A stretch of 64,000 bases of DNA from Shewanella psychrotolerans (GTDB lineage: Bacteria > Pseudomonadota > Gammaproteobacteria > Enterobacterales > Shewanellaceae), in the NCBI RefSeq assembly GCF_019457595.1, contig NZ_CP080419.1, forward strand, positions 620,001-684,000, given 5' to 3'. The notes below the pieces were generated by a model that saw only the letters and a list, made by a program, of their open reading frames with translations, searched no databases and was not told the DNA's origin. This document shows, piece after piece, positions 48,431-57,200 of this stretch. Within the stretch, counting starts at the first letter, position 1, and the number at the start of each line of letters is the position of its first letter. The translations under genes were made by a program, and so were the position numbers.

Positions 48431-48584
48431 TTGCTAGTTCAAAAGCTGCCCCTTTATTAGTTACAGGCAATAAGCTGGAAAGCACAGTGAAGAGTCTCTT
48501 GGCCAACTTTTACGAATCGATAAGTAATAATCACGAATGACATTCGATTCAACATCAATACCAATGCTCACTTTGCTCATTTCT

Positions 48585-48710
48585 GTGCGCGTTTACCCAG
48601 TAATACTCTGGTAGAGTGTTTATAAATCAATAGCTTTTCTTCAGCAAAAATTAAATAATAGGTTTATTAAATGTGCATGCGTGTTTTGCCAAATACGTGC
48701 GCATGCGCAC
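48585..48710. repeat. Family B repeat, copy B3
   Basis: It starts GTGCGCGTTTACC, contains AATAATAGGTTT as in B1, and ends with GTGCATGCGTG and GTGCGCATGCGCAC, which form an imperfect hairpin. It lies directly before the second cargo gene and is followed by CACTATACAAATGTT. Confidence 0.62.
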
Positions 48711-48741
48711 TATACAAATGTTAGCTGCCAAGGAGAGTAAA

Positions 48742-49422
48742 TTGATCGATGGAGTAACCTTAACAGCATCCGGTATTTTGGCTTTATTGATTAATGTAAT
48801 TGGAGTCTTTTGGTTAAAAGAGCGCCTCAAGCAGTCTATCGGTCACGAATACAGTAAAAAATTAGAAGCTTTCAAGAAAGAAATTCAATCTGAGTTACAG
48901 CATGAACAGCAAGTTTTTAACCTAGGCGCTATGTCTCATATGGCTGGGACGGTGTTTGATAAGCATGTTGAGTTTTCAGAGCTATATATTGAAAAGGTTA
49001 TGGAAGCTTTTCATTATTTAAGAAGTAATCGTGATAGTGAAAAAGCCATAGGATTCGCAGGTGACTTGACCAAATTGAGATTTAAGTTTTCAGCATGGCT
49101 TACGAATGACATTGATCTACAACTAATCAAATTTGAAGACAAGCTTCGCACCTTGGGCGCTAATAGTGAATATATAAAAATGCCCAAGGGTGAAGGAACC
49201 AACCAGGAGCATAGAGATCAGGCAGCTCGAGAGTTGTTAGAAATTCTGTCTGCATTTACGTCCTGGAAAGAGCCATCAAGTAACCATCCAGAGGTTCAAC
49301 TTAATTACATTCAGAACTCATTGCGTGATGTGCTCGGTGTGAACAAATTAGTAAAAATAAGAGAGCTGATTGTTCAGAATGCGAATAGTCAGCTAACAAA
49401 CAAAGGCAGTCAGACGCGCTAA
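48742..49422 (+). CDS. Membrane-anchored coiled-coil hypothetical protein (integron cassette cargo)
   Basis: A 226-residue protein of unknown family. An N-terminal membrane helix (ASGILALLINVIGVFWL) is followed by a charged coiled-coil stretch (QSIGHEYSKKLEAFKKEIQS) and a helical soluble part, without catalytic motifs. The TTG at 48742 is chosen because AGGAG lies 6 bases upstream; the ATG at 48718 has no ribosome site and would straddle the cassette boundary. Its stop codon lies within an attC-like site, as is usual for integron cassette genes. AT-rich compared with flanks. Confidence 0.68.
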   Translation: MIDGVTLTASGILALLINVIGVFWLKERLKQSIGHEYSKKLEAFKKEIQSELQHEQQVFNLGAMSHMAGTVFDKHVEFSELYIEKVMEAFHYLRSNRDSEKAIGFAGDLTKLRFKFSAWLTNDIDLQLIKFEDKLRTLGANSEYIKMPKGEGTNQEHRDQAARELLEILSAFTSWKEPSSNHPEVQLNYIQNSLRDVLGVNKLVKIRELIVQNANSQLTNKGSQTR

Positions 49423-49449
49423 CGCGCGCTGCTGCTTTGGGCGTTACCG
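49394..49449 (+). other. attC-like integron recombination site (attC2)
   Basis: Short attC-type palindrome: TAAC (49394) pairs with GTTA (49443), CAAAG (49401) with CTTTG (49435), and CAG (49407) with CTG (49432), leaving G49406 unpaired. An inner ACGCG/CGCG stem caps it. The stop codon of the upstream gene is inside it. Core bases after the crossover (GTTACCG) deviate from GTTRRRY. Confidence 0.65.
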
Positions 49450-49514
49450 TATATCAGCTTGCCATACTTTCCCTAATAAGAATCATCACTTTAAGAGCTT
49501 TGACTCTAACCCAT

Positions 49515-49692
49515 TTCTGTCCAAGAATGTTTTTAAAGCTAGGCTGTGCAATAACGTTAAATCGAAGAGACGATAGATACTGGTGTTTGCACATGAGGTC
49601 ACTCCATCACATCCATGTGATCGTGACATTGGTACATCCATTTACTGCACCCGCCGGGCAGGTGATTGGTTGCCATGAAGGTATGCTTTTCA
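49515..49692 (+). repeat. Family A repeat, copy A6
   Basis: It begins TTCTGTCCAAGAATG, continues through TTAAATCGAAGAGACGATAG and GTGTTTGCACATGAGGTCAC, then has a shortened or decayed interior, CCGCCGGGCAGG and CCATGAAGGTATGC. Plus orientation, like A2. An open frame across it is not believed to be a gene. Confidence 0.75.
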
Positions 49693-49750
49693 GTCTCTCT
49701 AATTAATTCAAATTTGGGTCAAAGCTAAACCCATAGCAGCAAACAATAAG

Positions 49751-49924
49751 GTCAAGTCGAAGAGACGATAGATACTGGTGTAAACACGTTTTTGGCCTTC
49801 GAAATCAGGGATGATTTCGCAGAGCCCACAGGGACGTGCTTGTGGCGTGCCAAAAACGTGTTTGCACGTCCCCCGCCGGGCAGGCGTTAGACAGCCATGA
49901 AGGTGCGACCTTCAAAACGTTAGC
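49751..49924 (+). repeat. Family A repeat, copy A7
   Basis: Best-formed copy. Arms GTGTAAACACGTTTTTGGC (49778-49796) and GCCAAAAACGTGTTTGCAC (49849-49867) pair at 18 of 19 positions. Inner hairpins are GAAATCA / TGATTTC (49801-49818) and CCACA / TGTGG (49826-49845). Then come a GC-rich hairpin CCGCCGGGCAGG and the terminal GAAGG / CCTTC hairpin. In addition, GGGACGTGC (49831) is a perfect complement of GCACGTCCC (49864). Confidence 0.88.
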
Positions 49925-50028
49925 AAACACAACCCCCAGCAGTGGCTACAGTCATTAACCTAGCCACATGAAGACTGCATGAAATCCATCAAAATCCAAC
50001 AAACCTGACACCTTAAAACCAAACTCGA

Positions 50029-50053
50029 TAAAAACTGAGTTCCCAGTTTTTTT
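50029..50053 (+). terminator. Hairpin terminator upstream of cydD
   Basis: AAAACTG and CAGTTTT pair around AGTTCC and are followed by TTT. It could stop transcripts from the cassette region before cydDC. The other bases of the 49925-50186 gap hold the FNR-like site and presumably the cydD promoter. Confidence 0.55.
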
Positions 50054-50065
50054 GATCTAGCTCAA
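50052..50065 (+). promoter_or_regulatory. FNR/EtrA-like site upstream of cydDC
   Basis: TTGAT, CTAG, CTCAA matches the FNR consensus TTGAT-N4-ATCAA at 9 of 10 fixed bases, 122 bases before cydD. It fits the known oxygen control of cydDC in E. coli. Confidence 0.5.
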
Positions 50066-50186
50066 TTTTTGTGAGCCTCATAACATTTACGTTAGCCGCT
50101 ATTTATTCCCTGTTGATTGCCTGCGATACTTCACCAATATTGAATATGCCTCCTCTTGCCCTTAAACCCGTTCTCTTCGGAGCCCC

Positions 50187-51998
50187 ATGGATAAAAGCTT
50201 AGAAAAAGTATTGTCTCGTTGGTTGAAACAACAAAAATCGACTTGTGGTATCTACCTCAACCTAACTGTCATGTTGGGTGTACTGACGGGATTTGCCTTG
50301 GTAGCGCAAGCTTATCTACTCGCGACTATGTTGCAGGGTATGATCATCGAGTCTTTGCCTAAAACCCAGTTTATTAACCACTTTTATGCCTTGCTTGGTG
50401 TTATCGTGCTTCGAGCCTTATTAGCCTATGGGCGAGAACGGGTTAGCTTTAAGGCTGGCTGTCTATTAAGGGGCGCGATTCGTAAAGCCGTTTTAGATAA
50501 GTTAACCGACCTTGGGCCTATCTTTATTAAGGGAAGACCCGCAGGAAGCTGGGCGAGTATTGTATTAGAGCAGGTCGAAGATCTGCATGACTTTTACGCT
50601 AAGTATTTGCCGCAAATGATGTTAGCTGGGTTTATTCCGTTAACGATTTTAGCCGTGGTGTTTCCCATTAACTGGGCGGCGGGCATCATCTTGTTAGCGA
50701 CGGCGCCACTTATTCCACTATTTATGATCCTAGTGGGTATGGGCGCAGCCGATGCTAATCGCAAAAATTTTAGCGCGCTGGCGAAGCTCAGTGGCCACTT
50801 TATGGATCGTCTTAAAGGGATGAGCACCATCAAGCTTTTTTATCGCGGTGGCAATGAAGTCAAGGTGATTGAAACGGCTTCAGAAGAGTTCCGTGAGCGT
50901 ACGATGTCGGTTTTACGGTTGGCATTTTTAAGCTCTGCGGTACTTGAGTTTTTCGCCGCGGTATCGATAGCCGTGTTGGCGGTCTATTTTGGTTTTAGTT
51001 TTCTCGATCATTTAGATTTTGGTCATTATGGCGCTGGGCTAACGCTATTTACTGGCTTGTTTGTGCTTATTTTAGCACCAGAGTTCTATCAGCCACTGCG
51101 TGATATGGGGACCCATTATCACGCCAAAGCCCAAGCAATTGGCGCTGCAGAAGCCTTGATGGAGCTCCTTAACCATCAAGTTGAAGCAGACAAGCCGCCT
51201 ACAGCATTACAGCCTTTTTCTGCCAGAGCACCACTACAGCTAGTGATGCAAGATGTCATCGTTAATAGTCTCGATGGCAAAAGGTTAGTCGGGCCTATAA
51301 ATTTAGAATTACACGCCGGAAAACATATCGCACTCGTTGGTCCAAGCGGTGCGGGTAAGAGTAGTTTACTTAATATGTTACTCGGCTTTTTACCCTATCA
51401 AGGCTCAGTATTGGTCAACGGTGTTGAATTGAGTCAACTCGATAAAGTGAGTTATCGCCGTCATTTGGCGTGGCTTGGGCAAGAGCCGCAACTGTTTCAC
51501 GGCACGATCCGCGACAATATTGCAATGAGTGACCCAGAGATGAGTGATGAGACCATTTTGTCACTGCTCGATAAAGCCAACATTCGTGACTTTGTCGATA
51601 AACAAGTATTGGGGCTGTCCCATCCTATTGGTGAGCAAAGTGGAGGGGTTTCTGTTGGCCAGGCCCAGCGTTTATGTCTTGCCAGAGCATTAGGTCAAGA
51701 CGCCAAACTGTTTTTACTCGACGAACCCACAGCAAGCTTAGATAGCCACAGCGAGCAAGCGGTGTTGTCTGCCTTAACGCAAGCGATGAGCTGTGCATCC
51801 TCATTGATGGTGACTCACAGATTGGACTCCTTAGCTCAGATGGACACTATTTTTGTGTTAGACAAAGGGCTTGTGGTGCAACAGGGGAGTTATAGCGATT
51901 TAGCCCGTCAGGTCGGGGTATTTCGCGATATGTGCCACGATCAACAAGAGATAGAACCAGTGGCAGTAAAAGGAACAGAAGATGAGGTGCGACTATGA
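50187..51998 (+). CDS. cydD: Thiol/heme-linked ABC exporter subunit CydD
   Basis: Half of the heterodimeric ABC exporter CydDC, needed for assembly of cytochrome bd oxidase and reported to export glutathione/cysteine. The 603 residues comprise a six-helix membrane domain (to ~330) and an ATPase domain with Walker A GPSGAGKSSL, signature SVGQAQRL and Walker B LFLLDEPTASLD. The signature starts S-V-G rather than L-S-G-G, as often in CydD. It overlaps cydC by 4 bases (ATGA). The cydAB genes are not in the window. Confidence 0.92.
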   Translation: MDKSLEKVLSRWLKQQKSTCGIYLNLTVMLGVLTGFALVAQAYLLATMLQGMIIESLPKTQFINHFYALLGVIVLRALLAYGRERVSFKAGCLLRGAIRKAVLDKLTDLGPIFIKGRPAGSWASIVLEQVEDLHDFYAKYLPQMMLAGFIPLTILAVVFPINWAAGIILLATAPLIPLFMILVGMGAADANRKNFSALAKLSGHFMDRLKGMSTIKLFYRGGNEVKVIETASEEFRERTMSVLRLAFLSSAVLEFFAAVSIAVLAVYFGFSFLDHLDFGHYGAGLTLFTGLFVLILAPEFYQPLRDMGTHYHAKAQAIGAAEALMELLNHQVEADKPPTALQPFSARAPLQLVMQDVIVNSLDGKRLVGPINLELHAGKHIALVGPSGAGKSSLLNMLLGFLPYQGSVLVNGVELSQLDKVSYRRHLAWLGQEPQLFHGTIRDNIAMSDPEMSDETILSLLDKANIRDFVDKQVLGLSHPIGEQSGGVSVGQAQRLCLARALGQDAKLFLLDEPTASLDSHSEQAVLSALTQAMSCASSLMVTHRLDSLAQMDTIFVLDKGLVVQQGSYSDLARQVGVFRDMCHDQQEIEPVAVKGTEDEVRL

Positions 51999-53803
51999 AG
52001 CGTAACGGCGTGGCGCATCTGCTACCATTTTTAAAGCTGTTTCGGCGCCAATGGCTGATGATGCTTATTGGTTTAACTTTGAGTATTACCACCTTAATGG
52101 CGGGTATTGGCTTGTTGTCACTGTCTGGCTGGTTTTTATCGGCCACTGCGGTGGCGGGCCTCAGTGTGGCAACGGCGCAGGCATTTAACTATTTTACCCC
52201 AGCCGGCGGCGTGCGCTTCTTGTCGATAGCTCGTACCGCCAGTCGTTATGGCGAGCGTCTTGCTACCCATGAAGCCACCTTCAAGTTACTGACAACCCTT
52301 CGTTGCTGGGCATGGCGCAAGCTAATGCCACTCAGTGCCAGTGATCTTCAAGGGGTGCGTAGGGGCGATCTGCTTAATCGCTTGGTATCAGACATCGATA
52401 CGCTCGATCACCTCTATCTGCGTTTAGTGACCCCAATGGCGGCCTCACTATTGATGATCGCCGCGCTCTATCTGTTCCTCGGTTGGTTTGATTCAACCCT
52501 GGCATTGACCCTGTGCAGTCTGTTGTTGATGTTGTGGGTGCTGTTACCGTTAACGTTTTACCAGTTGGGGCATAAGCCCGGCATTGAGCAACTGGATGCT
52601 AAGCGTCATTTTAGGGTGCTCATGCTCGAATATCTGCAGGGGCAATCTGAGCTAACCCTGTTTGGCGCAGTGACGCGTTTTCGTGGCGAATTAGATAAGG
52701 CTCAGTCGCGACTCTTTGCCAGTCAGGCTGCGATGGCCAATGTTACCGCGCTGAGTCAGGCCGCGTTAGTCTTATCTCACGGCTTGGCTGTTGTTACTTT
52801 GCTTTATTTGGCCGCCGATGGGGTTGGCGATAACCTGCCGCCAGGCCCCATGCTTGCTCTCGTTGTATTTTCGACCTTAGCCTGTATCGAGATGTTGATG
52901 CCACTGGCTGGAGCATTTCAGCATCTGTCTGCCTGTGTTTCAGCGGCTGAACGTGTTAATCAGTTGGTAGATAAAACACCTAGTATTGAGTTTGATGAAA
53001 CCTCGCATCGGCAAGTCACCCAAGGTGCGCTAGTGCTTAAAGATATTGATTTTGGTTATCTTGCTGGGCATAAGGTGCTCAATGGGATCAATTTAACCAT
53101 CAAAGCGGGCGAAAAAGTTGCGTTACTTGGGCAAACGGGCTGTGGTAAATCGAGCCTGTTGTCGTTAATTACCCGAGAGTGGCAGCAACAAGCGGGTGAG
53201 CTGACTTTAGATGGGCAACCTATTGATCGCTACAGTGAACGTGAACTGCGCCGCGGTATGACAGTGGTGAGTCAACGTATTTATCTGTTTACTGGAACGC
53301 TGCGAGATAACTTAACCTTAGCTCAGCTTGATGAGATACCCCAAGGCTTAACCCGTGCAGAGACAAAGGCAGCCGTTGCCGCTAATGACCTTAAGCTGAT
53401 AGAGGTACTAAATCGAGTCGGACTAGCCACATTGACTCAAGGTGATAAGCCGCTAGATACTTGGATTGGTGAGGGCGGGCGTCAGCTTTCTGGAGGTGAA
53501 CAGCGCCGTATCGGTGTCGCCCGAGCTCTGCTGCGTGATGCGCCGCTACTGTTACTCGATGAGCCAACAGAGGGGCTAGATCAACGCACCGAGCGAGAGA
53601 TAATGGCGCTATTGTTAGCATTTGCACAAGATAAAACTCTAGTGATGATAAGCCATCGTCTAACGGCAATGGCACAGATGGATAGGATCCACCTGATGGA
53701 CAATGGGGTGATTCGTTGCAGTGGCAACCATCAAACTTTGTTGCAACAAGATACGCATTACGCCAGTTTGCATCGAAGATTGCACAGCCCAAATGTGGGT
53801 TAA
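51995..53803 (+). CDS. cydC: Thiol/heme-linked ABC exporter subunit CydC
   Basis: Second half of CydDC, 602 residues. The membrane domain starts LLPFLKLFRRQWLMMLIGL. The ATPase domain has Walker A GQTGCGKSSLL, a canonical signature LSGGEQRRI and Walker B LLLLDEPTEGLD. It is translationally coupled to cydD. A short convergent gene begins 7 bases after its stop. Confidence 0.92.
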   Translation: MKRNGVAHLLPFLKLFRRQWLMMLIGLTLSITTLMAGIGLLSLSGWFLSATAVAGLSVATAQAFNYFTPAGGVRFLSIARTASRYGERLATHEATFKLLTTLRCWAWRKLMPLSASDLQGVRRGDLLNRLVSDIDTLDHLYLRLVTPMAASLLMIAALYLFLGWFDSTLALTLCSLLLMLWVLLPLTFYQLGHKPGIEQLDAKRHFRVLMLEYLQGQSELTLFGAVTRFRGELDKAQSRLFASQAAMANVTALSQAALVLSHGLAVVTLLYLAADGVGDNLPPGPMLALVVFSTLACIEMLMPLAGAFQHLSACVSAAERVNQLVDKTPSIEFDETSHRQVTQGALVLKDIDFGYLAGHKVLNGINLTIKAGEKVALLGQTGCGKSSLLSLITREWQQQAGELTLDGQPIDRYSERELRRGMTVVSQRIYLFTGTLRDNLTLAQLDEIPQGLTRAETKAAVAANDLKLIEVLNRVGLATLTQGDKPLDTWIGEGGRQLSGGEQRRIGVARALLRDAPLLLLDEPTEGLDQRTEREIMALLLAFAQDKTLVMISHRLTAMAQMDRIHLMDNGVIRCSGNHQTLLQQDTHYASLHRRLHSPNVG

Positions 53804-53809
53804 CTGAGG

Positions 53810-53986
53810 TTAACCTAAGCGTTTAGCAAACTCTAAATAGCGTAGTACTTCGGCTTCGCTGAAAAGGTAGTCATCACCCTCGGCGATATTCGATAGCAGG
53901 TTTTCTCGGGCGTAGCGTTTAATGGTCGCGGGTGTTTTATCGAGTAGGGTGCAGACTTCATCGAGAGTCAGTTGTTTTTCGCTCAT
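53810..53986 (-). CDS. Small MerR/excisionase-like HTH protein
   Basis: A 58-residue protein consisting almost only of a helix-turn-helix (LTLDEVCTLLDKTPATIKRYARENLLS) and a short wing (YLFSEAEVLRYLEFAKRL), as in MerR-like or excisionase folds. The ATG at 53986 has GGAAG 6 bases upstream. A longer open frame to 54064 would encode CGAIQRRSRK from repeat C2 and is rejected. It is convergent with cydC. Target unknown. Confidence 0.68.
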   Translation of the reverse strand: MSEKQLTLDEVCTLLDKTPATIKRYARENLLSNIAEGDDYLFSEAEVLRYLEFAKRLG

Positions 53987-54003
53987 GCTAGGCTTCCTAT
54001 TTG

Positions 54004-54132
54004 GATGTTTTGGCTTCCTACTTCTGCGTTGAATGGCCCCACAAGGGAACAAGCATTCCATCATACATTCGCCTTGAATGAGTGGCCAAAAAACACGCTG
54101 AGTAGATCACTTTCTTATACTGATCGGTATTA
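54004..54132 (-). repeat. Dispersed repeat family C, copy C2
   Basis: About 129 bases that match the reverse complement of 58414-58540 over most of their length (shared: GTATAAGAAAGTGATC, TTGTTCCCTTGTG, CGCAGAAGTAGGAAGC). Only one terminal inverted repeat (TTTCTTATACTGATCGG) is seen, so the copy looks partial. Confidence 0.82.
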
Positions 54133-54160
54133 AGTATAGGAGCTGATCTGCAACGCAGTT

Positions 54161-54196
54161 AAAAATAAAAAAGCCAGTGATGTGAATCACTGGCTT
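54161..54196 (-). terminator. Terminator of putA
   Basis: A 10-bp stem (AAGCCAGTGA / TCACTGGCTT) with a TGTGAA loop and a long A tract on the plus strand (a T tract for the minus-strand transcript). Confidence 0.9.
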
Positions 54197-54224
54197 TAAT
54201 GTACAAGCGGTTTAAAACAGCTTA

Positions 54225-57200
54225 TTACTCGTCGCTATCGCCTAAGGAAAGTAGCGTCGCATTACCACCGATTGCAGTGATGTTGTTGGTGCGGGTTTTC
54301 TCGGTTACGAAACGAGTTAAGTAGTGTGGGCCGCCCGCTTTCGGGCCAGTACCAGAAAGACCTTGACCACCAAATGGCTGTACGCCAACCACTGCGCCTA
54401 TCTGGTTACGGTTAATATACACATTACCCACGTTAACCTTATCGGCCACTTCTAGCGCATGACCTTCGTTGCGGCTGTGGATGCCTAATGTTAAACCAAA
54501 GCCGGTAGAGTTAATTTCATCGATAACCTTTGGCAGATCGGAGGCTTTATAGCGGATCACGTGCAAGATCGGACCAAAGTGTTCTTTCTCAAGCACCTTG
54601 ATTGAATCGATCTCTACCGCTGTCGGTGCCACGAAGTGACCATTTTCGCTGCCCGCTGGCAGCTCCAACTGGTTGATCAGACGACCCACCTGTTTGATAT
54701 GATCGATATGGGCATTGAGGTTTGCCTTAGCGGTGGCATCAATCACTGGACCCACATCGGTTTTGACGAAACTTGGGTCACCTATGGTCAGTTCGTTCAT
54801 CGCGCCTTTCATTACGTCGATAACGCGCTCTGCAATATCTTCTTGTAAGAACAACACGCGCAGTGCCGAGCAGCGTTGGCCTGCACTGGTAAATGAGGAA
54901 GAAATCACATCGTTAACTACTTGCTCAGGTTGTGAGGTTGAATCGACAACCATGGCATTTTGGCCACCTGTTTCGGCGATGAGCGGAATGATCGCACCAT
55001 CACGCTGGGCTAGCGTCAGATTGATGCGTTTAGCCGTAACCGTAGACCCCGTAAAGCAGACGCCACCGATACGTTCATCAGCGGTGATCGTTGCACCAAC
55101 CGTTGCACCAGTCCCCGGTAGGAATTGCAGCGCTTCTTTCGGTATACCCGCTTGGTGAGCGAGTTGCACTGCGCGGTAGCCAACGATAGAGGTTTGTTCG
55201 GCAGGTTTAGCTACAACCGTGTTACCTGCGGCTAGCGCCGCAGCGACCTGACCTAGGAAGATCGCCAGTGGGAAGTTCCACGGGCTGATACAGACGAATA
55301 CGCCGCGACCTTGTAGGAATAGCTCATTAAGTTCACCCGTTGGGCCTGGCAGTAGTTCAGGCTTCGCCATCATCTTCTTTGCTTGTACTGCGTAGTAGCG
55401 ACAAAAATCAACCGCTTCGCGAACTTCATCGATGCCATCTTGAATGCTCTTACCCGCTTCGCGAGTACAAAGTGCAATAAGCTCTTCACGATTTTCTTCT
55501 AACAGATCGGCGAGTTTTTGTAGTGCATTAGCACGAACCTCTACTGGCGTTGAACACCAGTTACCAAAGGCATTATGAGCACTGGCGAGTGCCTGCTCAA
55601 CGGCTTGGTTGTTGGCAAATGCGACTTTACCAACCACCTTAGTGGTATCGAATGGGCTGACGACTTCAATGGTTTCACCACTGAGGGTTTCGCCGTTAAC
55701 GATTGGACCTGCCGACCAGCTAGTGTCTTTAAACTTGTCTAAAGCCGCGAAGAATGGCTCTGACTCTGAAATGATATTCATGTTGATTCCCTTAGAGTTT
55801 TTACGCTCAGTACCAAATATATCTTCTGGCTGAACTATCTTGTTATTAGCTAGGGTTTTGTAGCCTTGTAGGGTCGTCAAAGGATGGACAACCAAAGATT
55901 CAATCGGTGTCTTAGGGTCGACTAACTTGTGTACAAACGAGGTGTTAGCCCCATTTTCAAGTAAGCGACGAACTAAATAGGGCAGTAGATCTTTATGGGC
56001 ACCCACTGGGGCATAAATACGAACCGTACTGACACCGCTTTCTGCAAGCAGTGTGTCGTATAGCTCTTCGCCCATGCCATGTAAGCGCTGGAATTCATAT
56101 GAGCGATCGCCCGCCATATCTGAAATAGCGGCAACGGTTTGGGCGTTGTGGCTGGCAAACTGAGGATAGATGGCACCACGAGTGGCATCAGACAATAGGT
56201 AGCGCGCGCAGGCAAGGTATGACACATCGGTGCCCGCTTTGCGCGTGTAAAGTGGGTAGCCACTCTCACCCGCGACTTGTGCCCATTTTAGCTCGCTGTC
56301 CCAGTAAGCGCCTTTGACTAGACGCACAGGGATCTCATCGCCTTGATTTTTAGATAAGCGGGTAAGCCAACATAATACTGGTAGAGCGCGCTTAGAGTAG
56401 GCCTGAACGACGATACCGAGTAATCCCCATCCCTTGGCTGCATCTGAGTTATATAGCTTTTCAAACAGTTTTAGCGATAGCTCTAGACGGTCGACCTCTT
56501 CGGCATCGATAGATACGCCGACATTGAGACTACGAGCTTGAATGACGAGCTTGATTAAGGTGTCATATAGCTCTGTCATGGTTCTGTCTTCGTTAGCCAC
56601 TTCATAACGAGGATGTAGCGCAGACAGCTTGATAGAAATCGTTGGGCGTGGTGCCTCGGTTTCGTCGTAGTTTTCAGCGCCTAGGGTTGCGATGGCATTT
56701 GAGTAGTCATCGAAATACTTTTGCGCATCCTTCATTGTGAGTGCCGCTTCACCTAGCATGTCATAGCTATGGGTGTAGCCGAGCTTACGTTTGTTAACGC
56801 TATTTTTAAGTGCTTCTTTTACTGTGCGTCCAAGTACGAATTGCTTACCCATGATCTTCATAGCGGCAAGCATGGCTTGACGGATCACAGGTTCGCCTAA
56901 ACGGTTGACTAAGCGGTTAAGTAAGCTGCTCGGTTTACCGTCGATATTTTTATCTAGATTAACGATCTTACCCGTGAGCATCAGTCCCCAAGTCGAAGCG
57001 TTAACCAGTGTCGAATCACTCTTGCTGAGATGCTCGTCCCACTTGGCGCCAGAGAGCTTATCTTCGATCAATGCATCTGCAGTTTCCGCATCAGGAATAC
57101 GCAGCAGGGCTTCGGCTAAACACATCAGGATAATGCCTTCCTGTGTTTCTAGGCTATATTGCTGCAAGAAAGCATCGATACCGACCATAAGGCCTTTTTT

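Larger units (their letters stand above)
47962..48741. other. Repeat-filled gap between thsS and cassette 2
   Basis: Apart from repeats A4, A5 and B3 the spacers (47962-48061, 48431-48584) show no gene or terminator of note. The base composition drops to AT-rich after thsS. Confidence 0.5.

Noticed and set aside
49437..49706. Open frame of 89 codons running from attC2 into repeat A6
   Set aside because: Made of recombination-site and repeat DNA, without a credible start.
49751..49924. Cloverleaf repeat as a tRNA or tmRNA gene
   Set aside because: No T-loop (GTTCRANNC), no acceptor stem with CCA context and no anticodon loop of normal size. The copies vary too much in stem sequence.
53987..54064. 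N-terminal extension of the small HTH protein (containing CGAIQRRSRK)
   Set aside because: This part is translated from repeat C2; the ATG at 53986 with its own ribosome site gives a complete small HTH domain.
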